Under the pieces are notes generated by a model. The model made no database searches, was not told where the DNA came from, and was given only the letters and a program-made list of their open reading frames with translations. Made by a program: the position numbers and the translations under genes. A stretch of 64,000 nt of DNA from Frankia sp. AiPa1 (GTDB lineage Bacteria > Actinomycetota > Actinomycetes > Frankiales > Frankiaceae): assembly GCF_023243075.1 (NCBI RefSeq), contig NZ_JALKFZ020000140.1, positions 62,001-126,000 of the forward strand, in the 5' to 3' direction. Positions 43,377 to 51,903 of this stretch are shown piece after piece. Each line of letters starts with the position of its first letter. Position 1 is the first letter of the stretch.

Positions 43377-45131
43377 TTACACTCCGCGGCCGTCGTCACG
43401 GCCACCGAAATCACCGCCGCCGCCACTGCCGTCGCCGCCACTACTATGACCGCCGCCGTAACCGTCGCCATCACCGTTGTCGAGGAACCAGCCAGGCCGA
43501 TACCCGTCGGGCTGGCTGCCCTCGACTCGGAAACCGCCCGGCGACGCCTCGTCCGGCCAGATCTCGTCCGCGGAGGTCTGACCCGGCGGGGCTGCGTCCG
43601 GCCAGGTGCTGGTCCGCGCATCGGGCTGGGCATGGGTCCGCACGTCACCGATCTCGAACTTCTGCAGGCGGACCGGCTCGCTGCGGTAGCCGTCGGTCCC
43701 GTCGCCGTCGCGATCGTCGGAGTGGCGGTCGCCGACGTTGGGCGAGCTGGCATACGGCGGGCTGCTATGGGGACGGACGGGGTCGAGCCGGAAGCCGCCG
43801 TCCGAGGGGTCGGCCGGGAACGCGTCCGGATCCAGGCCCGGAGCGGGAGAGGGGAGGGGGAGTGGGCCGGTGGTGGTGACGTCGTCGTCGCGGTGCCAGA
43901 GCGGGGGCGGGCCGTAGTCGGCGGGGGCGAACGCCTCGTCCTCGCTGCGGCGGGGAGTCCGCGGCGAGCGGAGCGCCGTGCGGCGGCTGGCGGGCCCGGC
44001 CTGGTCCTCGTCCTGCGGTCCCGGCTGCGCCGACGGCCCGTCGGACGTGATGGCCTCGGCGGCTGGCGGCGGGTCGGACCGGATCGACTCGACCAGCCAG
44101 AGGACTGGCTCGAGCACACCGGTAGGACGGACGTCGCCCCGGATACGGGTGCGGCCATCGACCTTTTCGACGTTCTCGAAGTCCTGGACGCGGAACATCC
44201 CGGTACGTCCGACGTAGAACCCGATCGACGAGCTGGCGAAGTACCGCACCCGGCCCGGATGGAAGTGCCGTTCGATGCTGCCGCGTACCTTCGGGCCGCT
44301 GCCGGCGTGGCGGCCCATCGTCTCCCGCGAGCACAGGTACTGGAAGAAGTCGGCGGCGTCCTCGCTGGTGACGACCGGCATCATCGCGTCGTCGTCGCCG
44401 GCGGAGACGAACCCGCCGTCGTAGGCCCGGTGGAACACCCGCCGGTCGTCGAGCTTGCTGATGCAGACCGCGAGGTAATGCGGCAGCTTCCCGTCGGGCA
44501 TCCGGCCGAGCTCGTCGGCACGTTGCAGCACCCGCTCGAGCATTGTCTCCAGGTACTGATAGGAATCCTGGTTGTCCAGCTCACGCACCGGGTCGAACAG
44601 GTAGACCAGGCCATCGGCCCGGGCAAGATGGTCGACGAGTTTCTCGACGGCGTCCCCGGCCTCCGACTCGTCCGCATAGAGGTCGGGATTGTCGCCCAGC
44701 ACGGTCGGGTTGTACATCTGACCGCTGACGTCCATCAGGGTGAGCTCGAACTCGGTTCGGAGCGGGGGACGGCGCGTCAGCCGTCGCAGCAGGCCGGAGC
44801 GCCGTGGCCGCATCATGCGCAGCGAGAGATCGCGAGCCTCGTAGAGATTGGCGGCCGGGAACTCCCGGCGGGCGATGTCACTGCGCGCCTTGGCCAGGAA
44901 GTCCGAGGTCCTCGTGTTCCCGGCGAACAGGATCCAGTCCTGTTTCTCGTCCTCGCCGCTCTGCTGGGTCATGGCGGCGTGCAGGGCGGCGAGCATCGTG
45001 GTCTTCCCACTGGTCTGCGCGCCCCACAGCCCGATTCGGCTGGCCATCCGGCTGTCGCCGCCCCGCCGCCGGGCCGGCCGCATCGGCACGTCCGGCCCGG
45101 GAGCCCCGGCGGGCCCAGCAGGCTCGGTCAT
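43377..45131 (-). CDS. TRAFAC-like P-loop GTPase A (double-GTPase type)
   Basis: The 584-residue protein has Walker A GAQTSGKT (37-44), the G3-like DVSG (134-137), and the G4-like SKLD (225-228), arranged as in small TRAFAC GTPases. GRTGMFRVQDFENVEKVDG and HFHPGRVRYFASSSIGFYVG later give a second, weakly GTPase-like half, in keeping with the 'double-GTPase' families. The C-terminal third is Pro/Gly/Asp-rich and disordered. The ATG at 45131 overlaps the previous gene's stop (TGATG), so translation is coupled. It is paired with the GAP1-like protein A. Cytosolic, with membrane partners on both sides in the operon. Confidence 0.8.
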   Translation of the reverse strand: MTEPAGPAGAPGPDVPMRPARRRGGDSRMASRIGLWGAQTSGKTTMLAALHAAMTQQSGEDEKQDWILFAGNTRTSDFLAKARSDIARREFPAANLYEARDLSLRMMRPRRSGLLRRLTRRPPLRTEFELTLMDVSGQMYNPTVLGDNPDLYADESEAGDAVEKLVDHLARADGLVYLFDPVRELDNQDSYQYLETMLERVLQRADELGRMPDGKLPHYLAVCISKLDDRRVFHRAYDGGFVSAGDDDAMMPVVTSEDAADFFQYLCSRETMGRHAGSGPKVRGSIERHFHPGRVRYFASSSIGFYVGRTGMFRVQDFENVEKVDGRTRIRGDVRPTGVLEPVLWLVESIRSDPPPAAEAITSDGPSAQPGPQDEDQAGPASRRTALRSPRTPRRSEDEAFAPADYGPPPLWHRDDDVTTTGPLPLPSPAPGLDPDAFPADPSDGGFRLDPVRPHSSPPYASSPNVGDRHSDDRDGDGTDGYRSEPVRLQKFEIGDVRTHAQPDARTSTWPDAAPPGQTSADEIWPDEASPGGFRVEGSQPDGYRPGWFLDNGDGDGYGGGHSSGGDGSGGGGDFGGRDDGRGV

Positions 45132-48100
45132 CAGCCCCCCGTCCCATACAGCGCTCTGTTCACCGCGGTGGCGAGGTCCGATGCTGGGGTTGGGGCCCCC
45201 GAAGCGGGTGTGCCGGGTGCGGTGTAGGCGACGATGACGAACGGGTCGTGCCCGTCGCTTTTCGGGGCCGTCCGTATGGACCAACTCCCGCCGCCGTCGG
45301 CCTGGACGTCGATGGCCTGGTTGATGCCGTTCCAGAACTGGGGCAGCGACCTGGACATGCCGGCGGTCTTCAGCACGCCCGCGAGATCACTCCCTTCCGT
45401 TCCGTTCTGGCCTGTTTTGCCCTGGTCGCTGTTCGCCGCGGGCCAGGGGGACGCGCCGTGCGGTGCCTGAGCCGCTGAGCTGTTCTGAGCACCGATGAGA
45501 AAGGGTATCGGCGCGGCCGCGGTGCCGGATTTGTTCTGGGTGAGGAGCGCGGCGAAGGTGGTGGCGAGCTGGATCGGGCTGATCCGCAGACACGCGGTTC
45601 CTCCGGTGCAGGCTGTGTCGGAGCTGCTCTGCTGTCCGGAGGCCTGTGCGGTGTAGGTGCCCAGGCCTTCGGCGCGCAGCGCGGCGCCGGCGGTCCTGGA
45701 AAGATCCCAGTTGTCGACCAGTGACCGGACGGCGGGATGCCCGGTGGTGGGCGTGCTGGCTTCGGGCTGGCCCTCGTCGTTGGTGGGCAGGATGAAACTG
45801 ACCAGCTGTGGTAGGGGGCACTTGTCGCCGTCGGCGAGTTTCATGGTGCCGCTGCCGGGTTGATCGATGGTGACGCAGTCCTTGAACTGGTCTTTGATGA
45901 TGTTGTCGACGGCGGTCAGGAGATCGTGGAGTCCGTGGTCGCCGGACAGAGGCTCGTGGATGGCCTGAGCGATCCGCTCCTGGTCCGCGGTGAGGTCCTT
46001 CGGCAGTTTGTCGCCGCTGTGGAGCAGTGTGTTGCGGCGCAGGTCGGCGAGCAGGGCAGAACCGAGGGCGGGGCTTCGGCCGAGGAGTTCCCGGACCAGG
46101 GACATGCCGACCGGCTGGGGGGTCCACCAGGTGGGCTGCGCGACTGGCGTCTCCGTGGCTGGCGTGGTGGGGCTGGTGGCGAGGGTGAGGAGCCGGCCGT
46201 CGCTGGCGTCGAGCGCGACGACCACCCCGTTCGTGCCTGCCGGGAGAGTTCGCAGGGCGTGGTCCGCGGCGTTCTGGGCGGCGGCGGCGAGGGTGTACAC
46301 CAGGTGGGAGGGCGGGCAGCCTGGCCCCAGGCCGGCGCCAGGGACACTGCCTGAGGCTATCGCTGGGCAGCGTCGCGTCGCGGCGATCGTTCTGGCGTCC
46401 GTGGCAGACGTCAGTTTCTTGATTACTTCCTGGGTGGCGCCGTCGAGGCCGACGGTCGTACTGGTCAGGACCCGAGCGGGACGCACCTGGTTGGCCACCT
46501 CGACGGCATGCCTGTCGTCCTTGTCGAAAAGATTGCGGTCGTGGGCGGCGTGATCGGCGGACACCACAACGGCCGCCGCCATGGCTATGATGCACAGTCC
46601 CGCGATCAGCGGAGTCCGTGCTGGTCCCGCGAGGATGGCCCGCAGGTGTCCGCCGAAGGAATCGGCCGGCGCAGTGGTGGGCCGCCTAATGGCGGGCGCG
46701 CGGGTCTCGGCTACCCGGCTGGCCGCGCCGAGCAGCGCGCCGACGGTCCACAGCAGGGCGATGAGACCGACCCCGTCGGGGGCGATGCCCGGCAGTGCCA
46801 CGTCGACGTCGTAGTCCGGCCAGACCAGCGGGAGCGTGGGAATCGCGAGCGTGACCAGGGTCGCGGCAGCCAGGCCCTGTGCCCAGGCGCCGAGTTCCCC
46901 ACACCCGCAGCGGGCCGCGAGCCGCGTGAGGAAAAGGCCGGTCAGAACCACGGTGGCCAGGACCAGCAGGATACCGGCTGTGCCGAGTTCCTCGGCGACC
47001 ACGTTCAGCGCGTAATGGCCCGGCGCCCTGCCGGATGCGTAGGACTCGACCAGACCCTGTCCTGGTCCGCTGCCGGCGGCTCCGGCGCGCGCCAGCGCAT
47101 GGGCGGCGTATCCGGAAGGCTGTCCCTCGGGCCGATAGGGATTGTGGACGATGTTCCCGTTGACCCACGCGTACACCGCATACACCGCGAGGACCGCGAC
47201 CAGGCCGAGCGCCGGGATCCAGCGTCTGCCGGTGCTCGAGGCGATGAGCCAGGCCATGCCGACCGCGGCGGCCAGGGCCTGCGCCGGTTGGCCAGGCCCG
47301 AGGGCGGCGACCAGCGCGATGCTGATGACGATGGAGCACGTCGTCAGGTACGCGGCGACGTCGGTCGGGCTGTGGTGGGCGTACCACCGCCTCCACAGCG
47401 TGATGAGCAGGGCGACGGCGGCGACAGCCAGTGCCGGGAGCAGCGCGGCGGGCTGGATCCGTTCTGTGCCCAGCACGAACGTGGAGCCGCCGAAGTGGTT
47501 GATCGTGCAGACGAGGGCGACCGCCGGGAGGGCTCCGACGAGCATGATCCCGAGCGGATCAAGGGTCTCCCGCCGACGCGCGGTGGCCCCGATGAGCCGC
47601 CCGCGCGGCATGGTCCGCACCAGCACGGCGAGGGCGAGCAGCCCCGCACTGCCAAGACCGAGTGACACGGCGAGCCCGACAAGCGGGAACCGGGTGCTTC
47701 CCGGCAGGCCCGACATACGCAGCCGCACCAGCACGCCGAAGGCGACGAGTAGGTAGACGGCGCCGACCAGCGGCACCGCCAGCCGGGCCAGCGGGCCGAA
47801 CGACCGAGGTCGCCGGGCTGACGGACGGTCCGCGACGACGACGACGCCCTGCAGCGTGATCCATCCGGCGAGCCCAATGATCAGTGCCACGGGAAGCGGG
47901 CTGGGAACGCTCAGGTCGGGCCGGTGGTGGCGTAGCCCGACGACGAGAATCCAGGCGGTCAGCGTCGGCAGGTACGCCAGCAGACCGGTGCGTGCCCAGG
48001 TCCAAGGGTCTCGCAGGGTGGACCAGACATCGATGGGGACGTCGTCGGCCGCAAGGGGCCGCTCCGGTCGGGGTACCCAGCCGCCGCTGCCCACGTCAGG

Positions 48101-48142
48101 AGCGGATACGGCCCCGGGGGCGTTCGGGGGCTGTGGAGTCAC
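45131..48142 (-). CDS. SEDS (FtsW/RodA)-like membrane domain fused to a degenerate penicillin-binding-like domain
   Basis: The 1003-residue protein starts with about ten membrane helices (45-475). GQGLVESYASGRAPGHYALNVVAEELGTAG (361-390) and ALPGIAPDGVGLIALLW (449-465) match the SEDS peptidoglycan-polymerase signatures, with substitutions. A signal-anchor-like helix at 512-530 leads to an extracytoplasmic region. There, NGVVVALDASDGRLLTLATSP (638-658) and LRISPIQLATTFAALL (about 866-881) match flanking motifs of class B penicillin-binding proteins, and GKTG appears near 930. The Ser-x-x-Lys nucleophile motif is missing from its expected place (QPTWWTPQPVGMSLV) and no SxN was found. The GTG at 48142 overlaps the previous stop (GTGA). 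So this is a SEDS/PBP fusion that is probably inactive as a transpeptidase and could be a sensor of wall synthesis. Confidence 0.75.
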   Translation of the reverse strand: MTPQPPNAPGAVSAPDVGSGGWVPRPERPLAADDVPIDVWSTLRDPWTWARTGLLAYLPTLTAWILVVGLRHHRPDLSVPSPLPVALIIGLAGWITLQGVVVVADRPSARRPRSFGPLARLAVPLVGAVYLLVAFGVLVRLRMSGLPGSTRFPLVGLAVSLGLGSAGLLALAVLVRTMPRGRLIGATARRRETLDPLGIMLVGALPAVALVCTINHFGGSTFVLGTERIQPAALLPALAVAAVALLITLWRRWYAHHSPTDVAAYLTTCSIVISIALVAALGPGQPAQALAAAVGMAWLIASSTGRRWIPALGLVAVLAVYAVYAWVNGNIVHNPYRPEGQPSGYAAHALARAGAAGSGPGQGLVESYASGRAPGHYALNVVAEELGTAGILLVLATVVLTGLFLTRLAARCGCGELGAWAQGLAAATLVTLAIPTLPLVWPDYDVDVALPGIAPDGVGLIALLWTVGALLGAASRVAETRAPAIRRPTTAPADSFGGHLRAILAGPARTPLIAGLCIIAMAAAVVVSADHAAHDRNLFDKDDRHAVEVANQVRPARVLTSTTVGLDGATQEVIKKLTSATDARTIAATRRCPAIASGSVPGAGLGPGCPPSHLVYTLAAAAQNAADHALRTLPAGTNGVVVALDASDGRLLTLATSPTTPATETPVAQPTWWTPQPVGMSLVRELLGRSPALGSALLADLRRNTLLHSGDKLPKDLTADQERIAQAIHEPLSGDHGLHDLLTAVDNIIKDQFKDCVTIDQPGSGTMKLADGDKCPLPQLVSFILPTNDEGQPEASTPTTGHPAVRSLVDNWDLSRTAGAALRAEGLGTYTAQASGQQSSSDTACTGGTACLRISPIQLATTFAALLTQNKSGTAAAPIPFLIGAQNSSAAQAPHGASPWPAANSDQGKTGQNGTEGSDLAGVLKTAGMSRSLPQFWNGINQAIDVQADGGGSWSIRTAPKSDGHDPFVIVAYTAPGTPASGAPTPASDLATAVNRALYGTGG

Positions 48143-49632
48143 GCGTGCCCACCGAGGCTGACAAGGAAGAGCAGGACGAAAACGCCGACCACGGCGCCGA
48201 GGACCCACATGTCGCGCCGCCAACGCGCGGCGAGCTCTTCCGGCGTGGCTTCGATGCCCTGGCCACGCCGCTGCGCGGCGACGGGCGTGGGTATCCGGGT
48301 CGGGCCGGTCTCGGCCGCCCCACCCGGGACCCGTGTCGGGAGACCACGGGCGGGAGTGCCGGGGGATTCTCCGGCGCCCGGATTTCCCCCGGGCAGCGGT
48401 GCGAGCTGAGGCTGGCCGGCTGGCCAGCGATCGGTCGTCTCCTGTGGGGGCCGGACGGGTGACTGCGCCATTCGGCGCGCGGCGGCCTCGAGCTTGACTC
48501 GCAGGTCCTCGTTTTGCTGTGCGAGCTGGGTCTGTGTATCCACGCGTTCCTTGAGCTGAGCCTCGAGCCGCCGCGCGCGCATGGCCTGATCATCGCGTTC
48601 ATCGGTCAGCGTGTCGATCTGGTTTTCCAGCGTCTCGCGTTCGTCGAGTATTTCGTCGAGCTCTCGCTGTTTCAGGTCGAGGATGGTGCGGGCGTTTTCG
48701 CGTTCCTGGTTCAGAACCTTGTTGTGTTCTTCGCCGAGTCTGCGTGTGATGGTGGCTTCGTCGCTGGTGGGGGTGAAGCCCTGTGCCCAGGTGAGGAGGC
48801 TTTCGCGGCTGGTGATGCCGGCGTCTCTGAGGAGTTGTGACCAGGCGGCGGCGTCGTGCGAGTTGGTGTAGGCGCGCACGAGGTTGGCGGCGGTGATGAG
48901 GTGGGGTGCCTCTGCCGGGTAGGTGGCGAGGTTGACGTGGTTCTCGGAGTGGATGCGGCCTTCGGGGAGCATGAAGGTGATGTGGATGCCGCCGTTTTGT
49001 TCGGGGTCTCCGGTGGAGAAGGTCCAGTCGGGGCTGACCCATTCGCGGAGTATTTCGCGGGCGGCGATGAGCAGGTGGACGGGGTGGGAGCGGTGGGGGG
49101 TGACCGCGAGTGGTCGGTCGCGGGCCTCGATGAGGGCGACGATGAGGCGGGTGAGTTCTTCCTCGTGTTCGATTGCTCGGGCGCCGCCGAGTCGGTCGCG
49201 GTTGCGTTCGAGGTTGAGATGGCCTTCGGCCTCGTCGACGAGGTGCTGGCGGTCGAGGACGTGCAGTTCTGGGGGCGGTCCGCCGTTCCACCAGCCTGGC
49301 CAGCCAGCGAACAGGCCGAGGGCGAGGCCGGCGCCGACCTTGGGTTTGTGGCCGATGAGGACGTGGGCGGCGGAGGCGGGTCGCCCGGAACTCGCGTCGT
49401 AGAAGCGGCGGATCACCATCCCGCGGCCGTCCGGGGCGTCGGCGAAGCACAGGGTGGATTTCGACTCCGCGTCCTGATGCCGGTAGGGAGCATCGGCGAG
49501 CGACGTCAGCGCAGGGCTGGCCAGCGCGCTGTCGGTCTCCGGCAGAGTGCTGACGACCGCGCGGAAACCGTTGGTCCGCGTGTCGTACAGCATGATCGCC
49601 TGGTGGACCCACCGCGGGTCATTGCCGTCCAT
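48139..49632 (-). CDS. GAP1-like protein B with coiled coil and C-terminal membrane anchor
   Basis: The 497-residue protein begins VHQAIMLYDTRTNGFRAVVSTLPETDS, resembling the type 1 N-terminal domain of GTPase-associated protein 1. A helical middle region is followed by a long coiled coil (about 300-400; QRELDEILDERETLENQIDTLTDERDDQAMRARRLEAQLKERV), a Pro/Gly linker, and a single C-terminal helix (WVLGAVVGVFVLLFLVSLGG), so it is tail-anchored with its bulk in the cytosol. It is downstream of GTPase B with 7 bp between, and the next gene overlaps its stop by 4 bp. Compared with neighbours it uses more GAA and AAA codons in the coiled coil. The family call rests on the opening motif only. Confidence 0.55.
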   Translation of the reverse strand: MDGNDPRWVHQAIMLYDTRTNGFRAVVSTLPETDSALASPALTSLADAPYRHQDAESKSTLCFADAPDGRGMVIRRFYDASSGRPASAAHVLIGHKPKVGAGLALGLFAGWPGWWNGGPPPELHVLDRQHLVDEAEGHLNLERNRDRLGGARAIEHEEELTRLIVALIEARDRPLAVTPHRSHPVHLLIAAREILREWVSPDWTFSTGDPEQNGGIHITFMLPEGRIHSENHVNLATYPAEAPHLITAANLVRAYTNSHDAAAWSQLLRDAGITSRESLLTWAQGFTPTSDEATITRRLGEEHNKVLNQERENARTILDLKQRELDEILDERETLENQIDTLTDERDDQAMRARRLEAQLKERVDTQTQLAQQNEDLRVKLEAAARRMAQSPVRPPQETTDRWPAGQPQLAPLPGGNPGAGESPGTPARGLPTRVPGGAAETGPTRIPTPVAAQRRGQGIEATPEELAARWRRDMWVLGAVVGVFVLLFLVSLGGHA

Positions 49633-49639
49633 CGGACCG

Positions 49640-50773
49640 TCAGCCCCCCCGTACGTACTGCACGTCGCGCTCCCCGATCATGGCCAGGAGGGCCACGAGC
49701 GGTTCCAGGACCCGGCGCGGGCGCGCCGGCCGAACAAACCTGCCCGGGGGCGCCTCCTCGCCGGGACCGGCGGGGCCGGACCTGACGGCGGACGACCCGC
49801 TGGCCGAGACGAAGTGCAGCGTGCACCACTGGAACTGGTCCACCGGCGCGAGCCAGGCGGTGGCCCGACGTTGGTGCAGGAACGCGTAGGCATCCTGGCT
49901 CTCCTGGCGGAACAGGAAGCGGTCGACGGCACTGGGCACCGGACGGCTCAGCCAGCGGTCGACCGGCGGGGTGAAACGCAGCCGGTCCGACTTGGTGATC
50001 GCCAGCGCGGCCGGGATGAGCAGGCGGCCATCCTTCTTGTCCCGGAAACGCAGCCCGGCGACGGTGGCGCTGTAGGTCGGGTCGTCCAGGGTGGTGGCGT
50101 CCGACAACTCGTCGTCCTCGACGCCGTCCCGGCTGTCCTCGCCGCCGATCTTCGTCGGGTCGACCACGAAGATCAGACCGTCGACCCGGTGCAGAAAGCG
50201 CAACGCCATCGCGTGTTTCTGCAGGCCCAGCAGCTGCTCGCCGGCGGCGTCGAAGAAGACCAGCGGGAACGTGAGCCCGGCGCCCGTGGTCAGCAGCACC
50301 GCGTCCGCGTAGGAGACCAGCGCGGCGTTGCGGGTGTGCGGGGGGGCGATGCCCTTCTCGAAGAACGGGTCGACCACGTTGGACCGGTAGGTGTTGTGCT
50401 CGGTCAGGTTCACCGGCATGGTGCGCAGGCCGCGCGGGCCGAGCCGCTGCCGGTCGATCTCGCCGGACATCGCGGCCAGCAGGCAGGTCTTGCCGGCCCG
50501 GGAAGCCCCGACGAAACCGATCACGATCGGTCGTTCGTGCAGGACGAAGTCCACCGGGAAGTAGTGCGGCACGCGGTTGATCTCGTTCGGGCAGCGCAGG
50601 ACCGCGCCCTGGATCTCCGGCGCCCACCGCGCGCTGGTCCGGGGCGGCAGAGTGACGTGGGACGGGGGGCCGTTGTCGTCGCGACGGTAGGCCTCACGGC
50701 CGTTCCAGTCGAACTCCTCCAGACAGATCACGCAGGTGACCTTCTGCTTTCCCGCGGTGTCGGTCACGGTCAC
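49640..50773 (-). CDS. TRAFAC-like P-loop GTPase B with N-terminal zinc-type cysteines
   Basis: The 377-residue protein has a short Cys-rich head (CVIC at 14-17, RCPN at 60-63), probably a zinc ribbon, then a GTPase domain: Walker A GASRAGKT (89-96), DAAGE (175-179, G3-like), ITKSDR (259-264, G4-like). A late segment LEPLVALLAMIGE resembles a closing helix. The GTG at 50773 follows GGAGGT at seven bases. It lies 5 bp after the pseudokinase gene and 7 bp before the GAP1-like protein B, with which it probably pairs. It differs from GTPase A in having the zinc head and lacking the long disordered tail. No catalytic effector domain is present. Confidence 0.82.
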   Translation of the reverse strand: MTVTDTAGKQKVTCVICLEEFDWNGREAYRRDDNGPPSHVTLPPRTSARWAPEIQGAVLRCPNEINRVPHYFPVDFVLHERPIVIGFVGASRAGKTCLLAAMSGEIDRQRLGPRGLRTMPVNLTEHNTYRSNVVDPFFEKGIAPPHTRNAALVSYADAVLLTTGAGLTFPLVFFDAAGEQLLGLQKHAMALRFLHRVDGLIFVVDPTKIGGEDSRDGVEDDELSDATTLDDPTYSATVAGLRFRDKKDGRLLIPAALAITKSDRLRFTPPVDRWLSRPVPSAVDRFLFRQESQDAYAFLHQRRATAWLAPVDQFQWCTLHFVSASGSSAVRSGPAGPGEEAPPGRFVRPARPRRVLEPLVALLAMIGERDVQYVRGG

Positions 50774-50778
50774 GGCGC

Positions 50779-51903
50779 TCACCTCCGATCCCGTCGGCGG
50801 ATGCGGGGCAGCCGAGCGGACGGCGATCCGTCCGTGGGCGGCGGCTGGGTGGGAGTTTCGGGGTCGGTCAGCCCGGCCGCGCCACCGGGATTGGTCGGCC
50901 GGGTCGGGGTGATGCGTCCGATCGTGGGCTGCTCCGCGGTCGGATGGACACGCGGGGACGGGGGAGCCGCCAGCCCCTGGCCCTTGGCGATCATAAGCTG
51001 CTCGAACGCCCGGCGTCCCTCGGCCAGTGGATCCGGCTCCGAGCGGGGCAGTTCGTCCTGGGTGAGGACCACGCCGAGCCGACGCAGTACCTGCTCGGCG
51101 CTCGGGCGGCCAGGCAACGGGTCGAAGACGCCGTGCAGGATCTGCCCGAGCCAGGGGATGTTGCTCGCGGCGATGTCGGGATTGCCGCCCGGGCCGATGT
51201 GCAGCCGGTTGGGCGTCACGCTCAGCAGGGCGCATCCGGCGCTGTACAGGTCGTCGCGGGCGTCGATGACGCCGCCGCCGAGGATCTGCTCGGGTGGTGC
51301 CCACTCGCGGGGGGTCCGCTCGGCCGGGGTGGCGACCTGGGCCAGGCGCGTGCGCGGCTCCCCGATGAGCCGGGCGTACTCGAACCGGTTGATCTGCAGC
51401 GTCCGGCTGGGAGAGTGCCAGTACAGCGTGTTGGCCCGCAGCTGCCGGTGGGAGATCCCGAGGTGTTCCAGCAGGACGAGCCCGCGGATCAGGCCCCGGG
51501 CGAACTCCTGCTGGTCGTCCGGCGAGGACAGCGGGACGGGCAGTCTGTCGACCGGCACGCCCCACTCGACGGTGACCGCGAACGGCCGCCTCTGGTCCAC
51601 GTCGTAGCCGAACAGCTGGGAGAGGTGCCACGGGTAGCGGGACCCGGACCCGTCCCATGGCAGGCGCCGGTCGGCGTCGAAGCGGCGCAGCATCCGCAGT
51701 CCGGTGGCGATGGCGTTCTCCAGGGCGAGCTCGGCGCTCTCCCCGCCCACCGCATAGCGGATCGCGAGCTGGTAGTCGCGGTACCGGCCACGCTTGGTGA
51801 CGAAGTTCCTGGTCTCATCGGTCGCGTCGGAATCCATCTCGACCTGCCAGACGACCGTCCCCCCGCCTGGCCGATGGAACCGCAGCTCCTCGACGTCACC
51901 CAC
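50779..51903 (-). CDS. Protein pseudokinase
   Basis: The 374-residue product resembles the C-lobe of a Ser/Thr protein kinase without the catalytic residues. HRQLRANTLYW (152-162) corresponds to the catalytic loop HRDLKxxN, with the Asp replaced by Gln; INRFEYARL (171-179) replaces DFG; the APE-like PPEQ (203-206) and DDLYSAGC (217-224) that anchor the lobe remain. A Gly-rich ATP loop and an active Lys are not obvious. It probably acts as a scaffold or ligand-sensing pseudokinase. The Pro/Thr-rich tail (about 320-374) is disordered. The GTG at 51903 overlaps the preceding gene by 8 bp and has GGAGGGG upstream. A larger in-frame extension would be disordered. Confidence 0.72.
   Translation of the reverse strand: MGDVEELRFHRPGGGTVVWQVEMDSDATDETRNFVTKRGRYRDYQLAIRYAVGGESAELALENAIATGLRMLRRFDADRRLPWDGSGSRYPWHLSQLFGYDVDQRRPFAVTVEWGVPVDRLPVPLSSPDDQQEFARGLIRGLVLLEHLGISHRQLRANTLYWHSPSRTLQINRFEYARLIGEPRTRLAQVATPAERTPREWAPPEQILGGGVIDARDDLYSAGCALLSVTPNRLHIGPGGNPDIAASNIPWLGQILHGVFDPLPGRPSAEQVLRRLGVVLTQDELPRSEPDPLAEGRRAFEQLMIAKGQGLAAPPSPRVHPTAEQPTIGRITPTRPTNPGGAAGLTDPETPTQPPPTDGSPSARLPRIRRRDRR

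Noticed and set aside
42462-45227. Plus-strand open frame of 921 codons opposite the GAP1-like A and GTPase A genes
   Set aside because: The protein is low complexity and has no ribosome site or domain; both minus-strand proteins there have clear motifs.
45380-45460. GKTG near the end of the PBP-like domain as proof of an active penicillin-binding protein
   Set aside because: The KTG box alone can occur by chance in a Gly/Gln-rich stretch, and the essential SxxK and SxN motifs are not found.
47100-47200. Active FtsW or RodA gene for cell division or elongation
   Set aside because: The SEDS motifs are degenerate and the fusion partner lacks transpeptidase residues; housekeeping ftsW/rodA genes would sit in dcw or mre clusters.
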